From positions 62,001-126,000 of the forward strand of contig QPMI01000162.1 in NCBI GenBank assembly GCA_004431415.1: 64,000 nucleotides of DNA. The letters are read 5' to 3'. This document shows, piece by piece, positions 50,434-62,565 of the stretch. The stretch is from Cyanophora paradoxa. Lineage: Eukaryota; Glaucocystophyceae; Cyanophorales; Cyanophoraceae. A program made the position numbers and the translations under genes. Each line of letters opens with the position of its first letter. Within the stretch, counting starts at the first letter, position 1. The notes beneath the pieces are model-generated. The model was not told the origin of the DNA. It did no database searches and saw only the letters and a list, made by a program, of their open reading frames with translations.

Positions 50434-53400
50434 GGGCTGGGGCGGGGGAGGGGGCGGACCCGCTGGGCCCCGTGGTGGCCGCCCTGCTGCCTGAGGAGGA
50501 CCAGGCCCTCCGCGCCCTCCTCCCCCGCGCCAAGGACTGGTCCGCCCCCCCGCCCGCCCCCCCGCCCTCAGATAGATAGATAGCTCCGAGCGGGATCGCT
50601 CTCCCTCCCTCGCTTGGAGGGGGCGGGGGCGGAGGGGCGCTGCCCCGGGGGGGCGGGCCGCTGAGGGTGCCGCGCTCGCCCGGCAGGGACTTCGACACGA
50701 TGGAGCTGGACAGCCTCACCGACGGCCGCGCCCTGCGCGTCCTCGCGTGCGCCCGCCCGCCATGCCCCACGCCCCCACCCGCCCGTCCACGCTCGCCCCC
50801 TCTTGCCGACGCTCGCGCAGGCTCCACTTCTTCCACGACCTCGGCTTCGCCCGCACCTACAAGCTCGACGCCAACAAGGTGCCGGCCTGCCGGGCCCCTA
50901 GCGTGGCGCTGCGTAGCGTGGCGCAGCGCAGCGCAGCGTAGCGCCGAGCCGGAGCGAGCGAGCGAGCGAGCTTGCGCTGACCACCGTCCCGCCCGGCCCG
51001 GCCCAGTTCTTCAACTTCCTGGAGGCGGTGGACGCGGCATACAACGCCAACTGGTACCACAACGGGGTCCGCCCGCCCGCCCGCCCGCCCCACTGCCCCA
51101 CTGCTGCCCCCTCGCCCGGCCGCCGAGCTGACTCGACTCGACTCGACTCGACCTGACTCGGTGCAGACGCACGCGGCGGACGTGCTGCAGGCGGTCGTCT
51201 CGCTGCTGACGAGCCCGGGCCTCCGCCAGCACCTAAACGACCTCGAGCGCCTCGGTCCGCCCCCGCCCCCGCCTCCCTGCCCAGCTCGGCTCCCTCAGCT
51301 CGCCCGCTCACGCTGCGCTCGCTCGCTCGCGTGCTTTCAGCGGCGCTGCTGGCTGCGATCGTGCACGACATGGGCCACGAGGGCCGCAACAACAACTTCG
51401 AGGTCCGTGCCGGCTAGAGGGGACACCGGGACGGCTAGAGGGGACACCGCCGGGACGGCGCTCTCCGGCCCGCCTCCACTGGCACGCCTAGTGCTCTCCA
51501 CTGCCCTTTACCACGCGCCCCGCCCCGCCGCGCCGCCCCGCCCTGCCGTCCCTCCTCCCCCTCATCCCTCGCCTCAGATCGCGACGGCGTCGGAGCGGGC
51601 GCTCATCTACAACGACCGGAGCGTCCTCGAGAACTACCACGTCTCCCGCTGCTTCCTCGTCCTCCGCCAGGCACGCCTCAGCGGCCCGGTCCCGCCGCCA
51701 GCCAGCTCGCCGCTGAGCTTTGCTCGGCTTTGCTTTGCGCAGGCGGACTGCGACTTCCTGGGGTGCCTGCCGGTCGCGGACCGCAAGGCGCTGCGCCGCT
51801 GCGTCATCGACGCCGTCCTCGCCACCGACATCTCCCGTGCGCCGCGCCCGCCCGCCAGCTTTTAGAGAGCGGGAGCTAGTAGCACGCGGACGGGTGTCTG
51901 TCTGTCGCGCCCACCTTGCTATTGAGAGCTGCTTATGTCGCCCGCCCACCCGTCCGCTTTAAGCTATTAGGAGCTAGCGCGCACTGGCGTATCTGTCTTT
52001 CAGACCCGCTCGGGACGAAGCCTGCCTGCCGCTGACGGGCAGCCCAGGCCACTTCGAGCTGCTGGGGGCCTTCAAGGCGCAGAGCGGCCTCTCGACCTTC
52101 GGCAAGACCGGCGAGGACCGCCAGGTCCCCCCCCCCCCCCCCCCTCCGCCCGTGCCGCCCGCGTCGGATCCAATCCAACCGCCCTCCCGCCCCCCGCTCA
52201 GATGGTGCTCAACGCGCTCGTGAAGTGCGCGGACCTCGCGAACGCGGCGCGCCCGCTCCCCATCTACCGCCGCTGGGCAGACTGGGTCATGCAGGCGCGC
52301 CCCCGCCCGCCCGCCCCCTCGGCCCTTCTTCTCTCCTTTTCTCGCCCTTGACCTCACTCTTCTTCTTCTTCCCGCAGGAGTTCTACGAGCAGGGGGACGA
52401 CGAGAAGAGGCTAGGGCTCCCCGTCAGCCCCTGGATGGACCGCGACCGGCCCCAGATCCCCCAGTGCCAGACGTGCGCCCCCGCGCCCGTACCCCCCCTC
52501 GGCCGCCGCCGTCGTTTCTTACCGCGGGGGGTACGCCGCGCAGCGGCTTCATTGACTTCCTCGTCGAGCCGCTGTACGCTGCCTGGGCGCAGAAGTTCCC
52601 CGGTGCGTGCAGCGCGGGCCCGAAAGGAAGGAGAAAGAAAGATAGGAAAAGAAAGGAAAGGAGCTGCCACGCGCTGACGTTTCCCCCCCGCGCGCGCCGC
52701 AGACTTCCAGCCCAAGCTGGACCAGGTCCAGGCCAACCGCGCCTACTGGAAGAAGGCGTGCCCCGCGCCGCTCCGCCAGCCGCCCTGCGCGCTTGTTGCT
52801 GCTCCTCTCACCGTCGTTTTCGTTCGTTCCCGCCGCAGGTGATCGAGTCGGGCGGCGAGGGCATCGGCAGCGGGAGCGTGAGCCCCGCGGGCCCGATCAG
52901 CAGCGCCCCCGTGACGTGCGCTCGCGCCCGCCACCACACTCCGCGCTGGCGCGCCGACGCGGCCGCGCCGCCCGCCGCGCCGCAGGTTGACGCGAAGGCG
53001 GAGCAGCACGTGCAGCGCCGGCGCCGAGGCCGCGACGGACGCCGCCGCCGCCGCCGCCAGCGCCGCCATCGCCGCCCAGACCGCCTCGATCTCGGCGACC
53101 GTCACCGCGCCGCTCCTGGGCCCCTCCACGCCGGCCGACACGCCGCCACACGGCTCGCCATCCGCGTCCACGGGCCTCGTGCCCTCCATCGCCATGCTCA
53201 CGTCCGCCGCCTCGGCCTCCTCCGCCGCCGCCGCCACCGCGGCCGCGCGCAAGTCGCCGGTGCCGGGGGCGGCCCCTGCGCAGCTCTCGTTCTCCATCGG
53301 GGCGCCCAACATCCCGCCGCCCCCTACGAACCTCCTCGTCGGCCTCGGGAGCCTCGCCCCGGACCCGATCGCTCTGCCCCGCCGGCGGCCGCGCAGGCGC

Positions 53401-54104
53401 CGGCGCCGGCGCCGGCGCCGGCGTGGGTCGCGGCGCCCCCGCCCGAGCTACTGCAGCAGCAGCAGCAGCAGGCGGCGGCGGCGCACCCCTTCGCGCCGGA
53501 GCCGACCAGCCCCGCATCGTCCGGCTCCGGCCGCACCGAGCCGCCGGCCGCCGCCGCCGCCGGCGGGACGCCGCCGCTGGTCGGGCTCGCGCAGGCGGCG
53601 CGGGCTCAGGCGGCGCTGGGCGGGAGCGAGCGGCGCTCGAGCACGCCGACCAAGTCCTCCCTCCGCAACCGCAACTCGATCTCGCTCGGCGGCGCCCGCC
53701 CCGACTCGCCCGCCGACGCCGGCGCCGGGGGCGAGGGCGCCCCCTTCGACCCCAACGGGAGCATCCGGTGCCCCCTCTTTGCCTCTCCCGTCCCGTCTGG
53801 ATGCCCCCCCGCTGACCCCGCGCCCAGGCGACGCTCTGTGATGTTCTCGGGGCGGGACGTGCGCCTCTTCAGCAAGGAGGAGGCGATCTCGTCCCCCGCG
53901 GGGGGCGCCTCCGCCCCGCCCCCGACCTGGGCGCCACTCGACGGCGGCCCGGGCGCCGGCGGCGGCGGCGGCGGCTTCGGCAGCCTCGGATTCTCCGTGC
54001 TCGGCGCCGCCCCGCCCCCTTCCTCCGAGGGCGCCGGCGTGACCCCGGCCGCCCCCTCGTCCTCCGACTCGATTCTGGGTCGTCGGCGCTCTCGCCCGCA
54101 GTAG
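47607..54104 (+). CDS. Membrane-bound 3',5'-cyclic nucleotide phosphodiesterase
   Basis: Start MIIKTVSTQGS at 47607. A cytosolic leader is followed by five or six membrane segments (AAIFWTACWIAGVAARHALY, LVPAVVVCVILAVFSAALVL, GLLFVSVAVVNYLSI, ITNLTVNLATLSFALP, MVTWIAVAMLIINLC). A charged coiled coil (RRADLYSHRVRQEAARSEQL) and linker precede the class I PDE domain: NWYHNGTHAADV, IVHDMGHEGRNNNFE, CADLANAARPLPIYRRWADW and the purine-site glutamine in QCQTGFIDFLVEPLY. Metal ligands H, H, D and D are all present. It should hydrolyse cAMP and/or cGMP at a membrane. The C-terminus is a long Ala/Pro/Ser-rich tail with a Gln run and basic phospho-site-like RRSSTPTKSS, ending GRRRSRPQ, TAG 54102-54104. 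About 20 introns, some filled with simple repeats. Confidence 0.9.
49371..49450 (+). repeat. (GGGC)n microsatellite in an intron
   Basis: About 80 bases of GGGC units in a phosphodiesterase intron after KKSSFVISQPIE. G-quadruplex forming potential on the plus strand is likely from the sequence. Confidence 0.9.
49618..49672 (+). repeat. (GGTCC)n microsatellite in an intron
   Basis: Imperfect GGTCC pentamers in the next phosphodiesterase intron; a comparable (GACTC)n run lies at 51126-51150. Confidence 0.85.
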
Positions 54105-55001
54105 CAGCGGCACCGTACCGTGCCCCGCTGCTTCGTGCCGCGCTTCTTATCGTGTCGCTTCCGGCTCCACTCCGCGCCTTGCGCCCGGCGACCTTCGCCG
54201 CGGCGCCTTTTATCGTTGTCGCACCTCCGGGCTTTCCGTATTTTCGTATCCATTTCCTTATCATTTTAATGATTTTCATGCTTTTTTGCTTCACGTATCG
54301 CTTTTATGGTATCGGTCGGCTCGTCATTCATTCATTTCTCTACTACGCTAGTTAGTTTAGCGGGAGCCGCGAGTCTCCTCCTTGTACTCCCACGCTTCGC
54401 GGGGCCAGAGGCCGCCTGCAGCTGTGTGCTCTATCGTTCGCTTACTCGCCCGCGCGCGCGGGCAACTCGCATCGCAGCAGTCCCCGCCAATTCCCCTTCC
54501 GCCTGCCAGTCAGGCGTTGTTCATATGGTATTTGTCTATGTAGAAAAATCAATTAATCTCAACGACTGACGTCGACACGAACCGCTGGAGCCGGCAATTG
54601 GACCTCAGGGCCTCTGGATCCTGTAGGCCTAGGCCTAGTCTTGGGCTGTGGGATTCCGGGACCGCCGATACTATGATATCGATCGCAAGCGTCGCCTTGA
54701 CGAGCCTCAGAGCATATGCGCATGCATCGCGATCGCGATCGGAGCCTTTATATTATAAATTAAGACTCCATTCATATTGCAATTGACCACTCGCGAGCTC
54801 AATATATATATATATTAATTGCAAGCTCATCATCGCTGCGCATGCATGAGTGCCATGCCGGAGATATCGACATACACGGATACGCGCATAATGGATTCAA
54901 ATGAACATGTACAGATTGCAGGGAGGGAGTGAGCGGGGGCGCATGCAGGGGGCGCAAAAACGCGCCCCGCGGTTCAAAAAATCAGATCAGATCAGATCAG
55001 A
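54105..55001. other. Convergent intergenic region, AT-richer
   Basis: Contains T-rich plus-strand sequence (54230-54360) that may be the 3' UTR of the phosphodiesterase, an (AT)n run near 54803-54818, and (GATCA)n at 54981-55005 that overlaps the stop codon of the following minus-strand gene. No coding frame supported. Confidence 0.5.
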
Positions 55002-56984
55002 TCAGATCTGGAAGTCGAGGACGTAGTCGCCGGCGGCGGAGAGGGTGCCGACGCGGTGGTCCATGCAGAGCGACGGGCACGGGTCCTTGTTGCTCGGGCC
55101 ACCCAGCACCTTCGCCGGCACGCTGCGCGCCGCCGCGCCCGCCCCTCAGGGGCCGAGCGGGAAGGGGAGGGGTACGGCGTTCGGGTGCCGCACCCGACGG
55201 CGGTGCGGTGGGCGGGTACGTCGTTCAGGACGACCGATCCCGCGCCGATCTTCGCGAAGATTCCGATGCGAATGTTCCCCAGGACAGTCACGTGCGCGCC
55301 TAGCACGGGTTAGGGGGGGGAGACGGAGGGTGGGGGGTGGGGGGTGGGGGGGCGATTCGGGCGGGGCGGTTGGGTACCGAGGAGAACGCCGTGGCCGATC
55401 TTGGGGTGCCGGTCCCCCGTCTCCTTCCCGTTGCCGCCCAGCGTCACGTTGTGCAGGACTGGGCGCCGGGGCGAGCCGGCGGGTCAGGAGCATGGATGGG
55501 GGTACATCATCTGAGGACGCGGGAGGGGTACGCGCGCACTGGAGACGTCGTCGCCGACGACGGCCGTCTCGCCGATGACGACCCCGATTGCGTGGTCGAC
55601 CAGGATGCCCTGCGGCGCGGAGCGCAGCGGGTCAGTGGCGTAGAGGCGTAAAAGAAGAAGCGGCGCGAAGAAGAAAGAGGCGTGCAGTCGCTCTAAGAGG
55701 AGAGCCCGCCCGTCCACGGGATTCGGGACGGGGACTAAAAAAAACCATCCGCGAAAAAAACGGGGACGGGGATTCGCCCATCCGCGAAATTATCCGATCG
55801 GGACGGGATTCGAACCTTCCCGATGCGCGCCGCCGGGTGTATGTCGACGTGGAATACCTGTACTCCCCCGTTCGGATCGTACCCCGCGGGGCCGGGCCCG
55901 GGGGGTACGGCGCACGTCGGAGATGAGGCTCTGGAGGGTGTGCGCGATGGCCTTGCGTCCCTGCGCCCACATCGAGTGCGCCACCTGCTCGCCCGCGGCG
56001 AGCGATCAGCGGCGCGCCGGCCGGGAGATCAGAAGGGGATCAAATGAGAGCGCGCCCGGTAGGCCTGGACGGCCTGGAAGCCCTTGAAGTGGAGCAGGGG
56101 CTGCGAGTAGCCGCGGCAGGCAGGGTCTCGCTGCTTCACGGCCTGCGCGGAAACGGCGCCCGTCGGGATTGACGGCCCGAGGCGGCGCGCGCCCCGCGCT
56201 GGCGGGAGGGGCGCACGACGAGGTCGGCGCGGATGGCCTGCCGGACGCAGCAGTCCCTGTTGAAGACCTCCGAGATCATCGTCACCAGCTGCGTCGAGAG
56301 CAGCGTCGGGTTCGCCAGCTGCGCGCGCGGCGCGGCGCGGCGCGGCGGTCAGCGATGGAGCGGAGCGAGCGCGGCGGCGGGCCGGGGGCGGGCCTTGTGT
56401 GCGAGGCGGAAGCACAGCGCCTCGTAGAGATTGCGGTGCGAGAGGATCGTGGACCAGAGGAAGGAGGCGAGGTCCGGCTCCGCCGCCACGTCCCGCTGCG
56501 CCTCCTCCCGGATCGAGTTCCACAGCTCCGTCTGCCGGCACGGCGACCCTTGGTTTCGCGGCGGCGTGCGCTCCCGTGCGGCGGCGGGACGCACGTCGCT
56601 CGGCAGCGCGTCGAGGTTGTGGCTCGGGAGCGCCGAGTCCTCCATCCGGTTCTGGCAGCACGGGCACGGCGCGCACTCGCGGCCCTCGCTGTGCGGGGAG
56701 CATGGGCCCAACGACGAAACGAGCGCCGCGAGGTTGCCGAAGCTCTGCTCCCCGCTGTCCCCCTTGCAGGCGGAGTAATTCGGGTGCGCCGCCCTGGCCT
56801 TGGGCTGCGCGGCTCCTGTAAGCTCGAGCGGGCTCCCGGCTCGAACGAGCTCGAAACGTCAGACCTCCGGCGACGGCGAACGCGACCTGTGGCCCGCCTT
56901 GTTCAGCTGCGCCGAACGCGGCGTCCTAACGACGGGGTTCACGTCGAGCGGCGGCTCGAAAGCGATGCCGTTGAGGGACAGCAT
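55002..56984 (-). CDS. Serine O-acetyltransferase
   Basis: Minus strand. A first exon with ATG at 56982-56984 (MLSLNGIAFEPPLDVNP) is likely but its splice phase is not resolved; the conserved part begins ELWNSIREEAQRDVAAEPDL. Then come FLWSTILSHRNLYEALCFRL, LANPTLLSTQLVTMISEVF, RGYSQPLLHFKGFQAVQAYR and QVAHSMWAQGRKAIAHTLQS. The left-handed beta-helix follows with catalytic His and Asp: VFHVDIHPAARIGKG, ILVDHAIGVVIGETAVVGDD, LHNVTLGGNGKETGDRHPKI, GNIRIGIFAKIGAGSVVLND. It makes O-acetylserine from serine and acetyl-CoA, the step before cysteine synthesis. The C-terminus ends AAGDYVLDFQI with TGA at 55002-55004; a C-terminal Ile is what cysteine synthase binds in the bacterial complex. Seven or more introns, several with GTACCCC. 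Confidence 0.9.
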
Positions 56985-57602
56985 ATTGGTGCGTGCCGCA
57001 CGGCTCTCTGCGACCTAACCGTGCTCTCTAAGCGGCTGCAGCTGGGTCTCTTGCGATCGGCGTACGGGGGGACCGGTTTGATCTCTCGCGTTTCTCCCCC
57101 CCTCCCCTGGCCCGTTGGCGGCGTCGACTGGCAGCGCAGGCTAGAGCGCTCCATACGACTCCTGAGCATGCATACTATAGCTATGATATGTGCAATTCTA
57201 AGCTCATCGGCGCGGTCGCCTATGGACATAGCCATCGGCACGGCTGGCGCGCGCTGCTCTGCAGTTCACGTTCCGCACGCTGATCGAAACTGTAATTCGA
57301 CCTTTATTGACACAGCCAGTATCACGTACTCTACGCATTACAGTACGGTAACAAGCAACACATACATCTGTTCATGATTCATGACGCCTTTCTACATGAT
57401 GAAGACGGCACAGCAGCAGGACTCGATCTGTACATGATGCGATGGAAAGCTAGCTACCCGTATACGTATCTAGTACTATCCACGCCCAGCCGTAGGCCCG
57501 CAGGGGCGTCGGGGGCAAAATTGATTGAAAGCGAGGCGGGGCGCGCGTTGAAAGAATGCTATAGCGCTAGGCGCCCGGCTCGGGTTCGGGAGGGGCCGGC
57601 CC
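56985..57602. other. Intergenic region
   Basis: No supported gene or repeat seen. Confidence 0.35.
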
Positions 57603-58323
57603 CTACGCGGGGGGCTTTTCCATCATCTGGATGGGCTGGCCGGGCGCCATCTGCGAGAGAGGGGCGGGGCGTCAGGGGCGCCGCCGTGGGGCGGGGGCGC
57701 GAAGGGCGGGCGGCGGACCATCATCATCTGCTGGCCGGGGGCGGCCATCATCGGCATCTGCCCGATGGCGACCTTGAGCCCGCCGATCCTGCGCGCAGCC
57801 ACGTGTCAGAGGCCGCCGGGGCAGGGCCGCGCAGGAAATTTTGAACCGCGGCGCACTTGATCGTGTCCTTCTTCATGCGGAACTCGGCCTCGTTCGCGAC
57901 TTGCATGTTCGCACAGCACGGACAGCCTGCGCGAGCGGGACGGATCAGGCCGGGCCGGCGGCGGAGATAGAGCGGGGAGGGCCGCACAGCAGGCGAGCAT
58001 GCAGTCGTTGCAGGTGTCCTGAGGCAGGCCGTAGAGCGCGCGAAGCATCGTGCGGTTCGTGTAGATCGAGCTCAAGGGCACGCTGCTCAAGCAGCCGATG
58101 AGGAGGCAGTCGGCGCAGCCGGTGGGGCGCTGCTCGAGGACGCCGCGGGTCCGCCTCGCCAGCTCGCCGGCGCAGCAGTACGCGAGCAGGCAGTTCCTGT
58201 GGAACGGATCTCGTGAGAAAGCTGCACAGCTTAGCGAGGGGAGCGGAGAACGCACGTGATGTTGTAACCGCAGTCGCAGAAGCCAATCGTGAACGCCGCA
58301 GGGTTGGGGTTCGGCTCCACCAT
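57603..58323 (-). CDS. PLAC8-family cysteine-rich protein
   Basis: ATG 58321-58323, MVEPNPNPAAFTIGFCDCGY. Spliced exons give NITSFSRDPFHRNCLLAYCC, TGCADCLLIGCLSSVPLSSI, LYGLPQDTCNDCMLACCCPC and CANMQVANEAEFRMKKDTIK, the CCxxxxCPC-type core and spacing of PLAC8/Cys-rich (PCR, DUF614) proteins, which are small membrane proteins linked to metal transport or cell size. The tail is Met/Pro/Gln-rich (IGQMPMMAAPGQQMMM) and ends QPIQMMEKPPA with TAG at 57603-57605. The first intron, if read as GC-AG, is only 32 bases and restores the conserved frame. The function here is unknown. Confidence 0.8.
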
Positions 58324-59091
58324 TTTGAGAGACTTGGAAAGAAGCGGGTGGCGGCGGCGGGCGGCGGGCGGCGGGAAGCGCTGGAGAGATGCGGGGCTAT
58401 TCGCCGCTCTGTCAAGGAGGGAGCGCGGTGAGCGGTCTGCGGCGGATGCTTCTGCAACTGATGAGGAGGAGACTGAGGCGCTGCCTGGCTGTAGCTAGAC
58501 TGGCAGTGTGTCGACTCTGGCCCTCCACGCTGGCGGCGAGACCAAAATAGAACTGATGTCATCGCCATCGAAGCAGCTCCTTCACTGCCAGGCTGATGAG
58601 TCACCAGCGCGTTTCCCTTTATCGCTTGCCAGTGAGCTGGCGGTTCGCCCCCCCCCCCCCCCATTCCCACCCCCCCCCCTCCCGCGAATCCAAGAATAGA
58701 CCACGTGCGGCGAACGCTGCCCTGCCCGACTCTCGGCCGCCAGACGACCTCTTCGGCTTCGCGCGCACGCAGTCACACGCACAGCTGACGACTGACAGCT
58801 CGCAATGCGGCATACCGCGGTACGTAGACTTGCTGTATACGTAGGCTGACTGTACTAAGGCTAGCTATAGCTTGGCTGATAGCGATCGCGCGGCGATGGC
58901 CGGCTGGATGTAGCTATATAGCTAGGGGCCAGCCGCGACCGCGGCCGCTGCGCAGCCCTCCGCGGCAGACCGCAGGGTCCGCGCCAGGGTGCTCCCCTCC
59001 CCGCGGCGCACCTCCGCGGCCTGCAAAGGGCCCGGGTTGGGACAGAGGCACATTGCATGAGCTCAACGCTTCTGGAGTTCGGAGGCCTATA
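58324..59091. other. Intergenic region with poly-C tracts
   Basis: C runs at about 58649-58662 and 58671-58679. No coding frame supported. Confidence 0.4.
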
Positions 59092-61766
59092 TTAGCTAGG
59101 CCCCACCTCGGCGGCCCGTCGGTAGGCGTCGGCGGCGTCGGCGTGCCTCCCGCGGGCCTGCGGGCGGTCGTGGGCACCACGCCGCAACGGGCTCACATCG
59201 AATTCGTGATCCGGAGAGGGCGCACCCGCTCGATGGCCCCAAGGGCCGCCAGCTGCGCGGCGGGGCTCGGCTCGGGGCGGCGGCGGGACGGGGCGGCGGG
59301 CGGGTAGGGGCGAGGGGCCGCACGTCGGCGTGGGTGAGGGCGTCGGGGAGGAGAGAGGAGAGGAGCCCCGAGGCGGCCGCCGCGATGCGGGCGTGCCCTG
59401 CTGCCGCCTCCCACTCGTGCCTGGGCGGAGGCACCTCAGACGACGAGTCAGACTCGGATGAGCCAATGGAGGGGTACGCACCGCCGGGCGGCGTCGTCGC
59501 GGAGGAGCCGGGCCAGGCGCAGGCTCAGGCGGTGGGCCGGGTGCAGCCCGGCCGCCTCCACGGCCGCCGCCGCCGTGGGGAGGGCCCCCCCGCCCTCGCG
59601 CTCCGCCGCAGCGACGGCCGCCCCCGCCGCCCGCTCCGCCGCCCGCGCCTCGGCCGCGTCCCGCCGCGCCCCGCACGCCTGCGCAGCCGAGGTCGGCGCT
59701 CGCTCGGAGCGGACCGGGTCGGGCTTGAAAGGCCGCGCCTCGCACTGCACCGCGCCGCTCGCGGCGGCGGGGAGGGCGAGGCCCGCGTCTGGGCCTGGGA
59801 GGCACCGCGCCGGGCACGCAAAGCCCCCGAGCAGAGCGTCGGCGCGGGCCGCGGTCGGGTCCGTCCCCCGGCACCTGCGCGTCGCCGGGTCGCGGGGGGT
59901 ACGCAGGGCGTCGGCGTGGCCAAGGAGGCGGGGGGTACCGGTCGCAGCGGCACGTGAAGAGCGGGAACTTGCGCGCCATCGCTTCCCGCCTCTCTTCCCT
60001 GCCCGGCGCTCTTAGGGGGGGCGGGGGGTGCGCTGAAGAGGGCGCGGCTGTACCCGGGGAGCAGCGTGTCATGGTACGCGATCGTGATCTCCTCGCCTGC
60101 ACTGGCGTGAGGGGGGTACGGAAGGCGCCGAAAGGGGGGTACGTGCCTTCTTTGATGTCACGCAGGGCGCGGAACGCGAGCTCGGGGCCCTGAGGGGTAC
60201 CGCATGAATTTGTGGAGGGTGAAGAAAGGGCACCGCCCCGGATTCGAACCTCGAACGCCCATGCGCACGACGGATTGCAGCTGTGGTTGCAGAAGGCCGC
60301 GAGGGGGTACATCCTGCCGGCGCGTTGAGTGGCTGAAACACAGCTGAAGGGTGGAGGAGTACAGCGCCGTACCCGTGGCCGATCGGGACCGGGGGATCCT
60401 CTCCGTGATCGTAGATCGTGAAGCCGTTCGCCTGGGGTACCCCCGTCAGGCTCTGGAGGGACGGACCGCGAGGAGGGAGGGAGGGAGGGGGCAGCCCGAC
60501 CAGGGCGCGCCCGGCGGCATCCTCGATCTGCGGCGGAATCTCAGAAGGACGGGACGGGGCGGGGCGGGGCAGGACGGGACGGGGCGGGGCGGGGCAGGGC
60601 GGGACGGGACGGGGCGGGGCGTGCGGGCCTCGTCCGGGGTACACGGAGGTCTGAGCTCGGGGGGGAGGTGCCGCATGAGAGCGGCGGCGAGCTGGCGGCC
60701 CCGCGCGTGAGGAGGAAGGAGGGGGGGCGGGGCGATAGAGGGCGCTGCGCCGCGCGGGCCCACCCGCTCGACGTGGACGGCCACCCCGCTGGCGCTCGTT
60801 CCGCCCGTGCGGTGCGATGCCAGCGACCGGAAACTGCGACGGGGCTCAGAGATGTCTGGGAGAGGGGGGGTTGAACGGACCTGGGCTCCTCTACGGAGGG
60901 ACCGGCCGACCAGCCGGCGGCGGCGGCGGCCAGGAGACGAAACAGGGCCTGGGGCGAGGCGGCGTCGGGGGCGCAGGAGCTGGGCCGGAGACGCGAGGAG
61001 CCGCGGCGGACCAGGAGGCGGAAGGCCGCCGGCCCGCGCTCCGCCTCCGGGACGCCAGCGTCGGCCGCGGCGCCGGCGCGGATCTGCGGCGCGCGTGTGG
61101 GCACCTCGGCGCGAGCGGGCAGCGGCGCGGGAAGCGCGCGCGGGGGCACGCGCACCGCGCAGAAGGCGGCGCACTCCTCCCGGTGCCTCGGGGCGGCCTG
61201 AGCCTGCGGGGCGTCCGCGGGTCGGCGGCGGGCAAGGGGCGGAGCCCGGCGCCTCACCTCGTGATCCGGGGAGCAGTAGCAAACGACGCGGCAGCAGCCG
61301 CACTCGCGCGGTGTCGCGCCTAGGCCTTCGGCTTCGAATTCGATCCTCGCGAAGCAGACGTCGCAGTGCGCACGGGGCCCGTCGGCGGGGTGCAGCAGGT
61401 GCGCGAGCGGCCGGCTCCGGAGCACGACGTCGCCTGCGCGAGCGGCGAGACACGTCAATCGGATCCGGGCGCGCCATGGGCGGGCCGGGATCTTGGGTCA
61501 AGCGGACCGCGGGCGAAGACCCTGCGCGCGACGAGCTTCTTTCCCCCGTACGCGTCGTCGCCGATGTCAACGCCGAAGGCGCTCACGAGGCACTCGCGCA
61601 CGCGCGGGTCCACGTCCTGCCTGCCTTCGGACACACGACCAACGCGGCTCTCCCTCGACGCCGGCGCGCTGCCGGCATCGGCACTGCGCTCCGCTGGCGT
61701 CGGCGGTGCTTTCGCGACGCGCCTGAACCGCAGCTTAGGCCGCGCACCAGCGACGCCGAGCCGCAT
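59092..61766 (-). CDS. SET-MYND (SMYD-like) protein methyltransferase
   Basis: ATG 61764-61766 (MRLGVAGARPKLRFRR). KKLVARRVFA continues after an intron into GDVVLRSRPLAHLLHPADG, the start of a split SET domain. A MYND zinc finger is inserted next: CDVCFARIEFEAEGLG, CGCCRVVCYCSPDHE, HREECAAFCA. The SET core resumes with IEDAAGRALVGL, ANGFTIYDHG, YPLAAFCNHSCNPS (catalytic NHSC), ELAFRALRDIKEG and EEITIAYHDTLL (YxDxL Tyr), then the post-SET REAMARKFPLFTCRCDR. The C-terminal part is Ala-rich helical, TPR-like, ending ADAYRRAAEVGPS at 59092. SMYD proteins methylate histone or cytosolic lysines. Introns contain GTACCCC and a (GGGGC)n array (60540-60625). Confidence 0.83.
60540..60625 (-). repeat. 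G-rich pentamer array in an intron
   Basis: Mixed GGGGC/GGGAC/GGGCA units on the plus strand, C-rich in the sense of the SMYD-like gene. Confidence 0.85.
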
Positions 61767-62560
61767 CCCGAGCGCTACACTCCCTCGAGCTGAGTTGCAA
61801 GGGCAGCTCCCAGCTACATCGCTCACAGCTATAGCTACAGCTACATCGCTCACAGCGCGAGCGGCAGGACCGGGCAGGTTCGGCGCCGGGTACAGCGCTT
61901 TGCCGATATTGATCTACCCTCGACCTGCGAAGGGCCGCGACGGCCGGAGCTCGCTGGTGGCGCATCTGGGCCGGTGGGAGCGTGCGCGTCAGCCTTGAGA
62001 AGCGTTCCGGCAGCCCCTCATGAGACCGGTGGATGCGTGTGCAGTATCTGCATCCGGCCGCTCTCCTGCCGAATCAGCCGGGCAGGCGCCGGCGTGCGGC
62101 GCATTTGCAGCATCTTTGGCAGTATCCCTCGACGTTGCGCGCGTAGAGCCAGCGCAGCTAATATCTCCGCCGCGCTCTCCCGTCCCCGACTCCGTCTTCC
62201 GGTGCGCGGTCGACGTCTGCGCCAATTTTCCCCTCTCGGGACGCTCATGCTGACGCGCGGGATGCAGGCAACACAGACCCCACCGTGTCCGCACGCCGGA
62301 CGGGCCCTCTGCGATTTCATGGTCGCGTCCCCACCACGCCGCGGCCGCGGGGGAGACACCACTGCACTCACAGCTGCTCCGGTGGTCGTGCGGCGCTCGC
62401 CTGTATCCCTCAGCGCAGCCCGTCGGCACAGCCCGTCCAGCCGGCATCCTACGGCGGTCCTTCGGCGTGCGCACGTGCGCGTGGCAGCCGCACAGGCAGA
62501 GAGCGTTCTTCACTGGCGCGCGGTTAGAGAACCCATGCTTCCGGACGCTTAGCCAGCCCC
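61767..62560. other. Divergent intergenic region
   Basis: An 18-base unit (AGCTACATCGCTCACAGC) is duplicated at 61812-61829 and 61839-61856. A plus-strand frame over 61974-62552 is open but Arg/Ser/Ala-rich and not convincing. It may hold 5' exons of the gene at the right end. Confidence 0.4.
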
Positions 62561-62565
62561 CGCTT

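Noticed and set aside
61974-62552. 193-codon plus-strand frame as a gene
   Set aside because: Arg/Ser/Ala-rich composition typical of chance frames at this GC content, with no motif and no splice partners.
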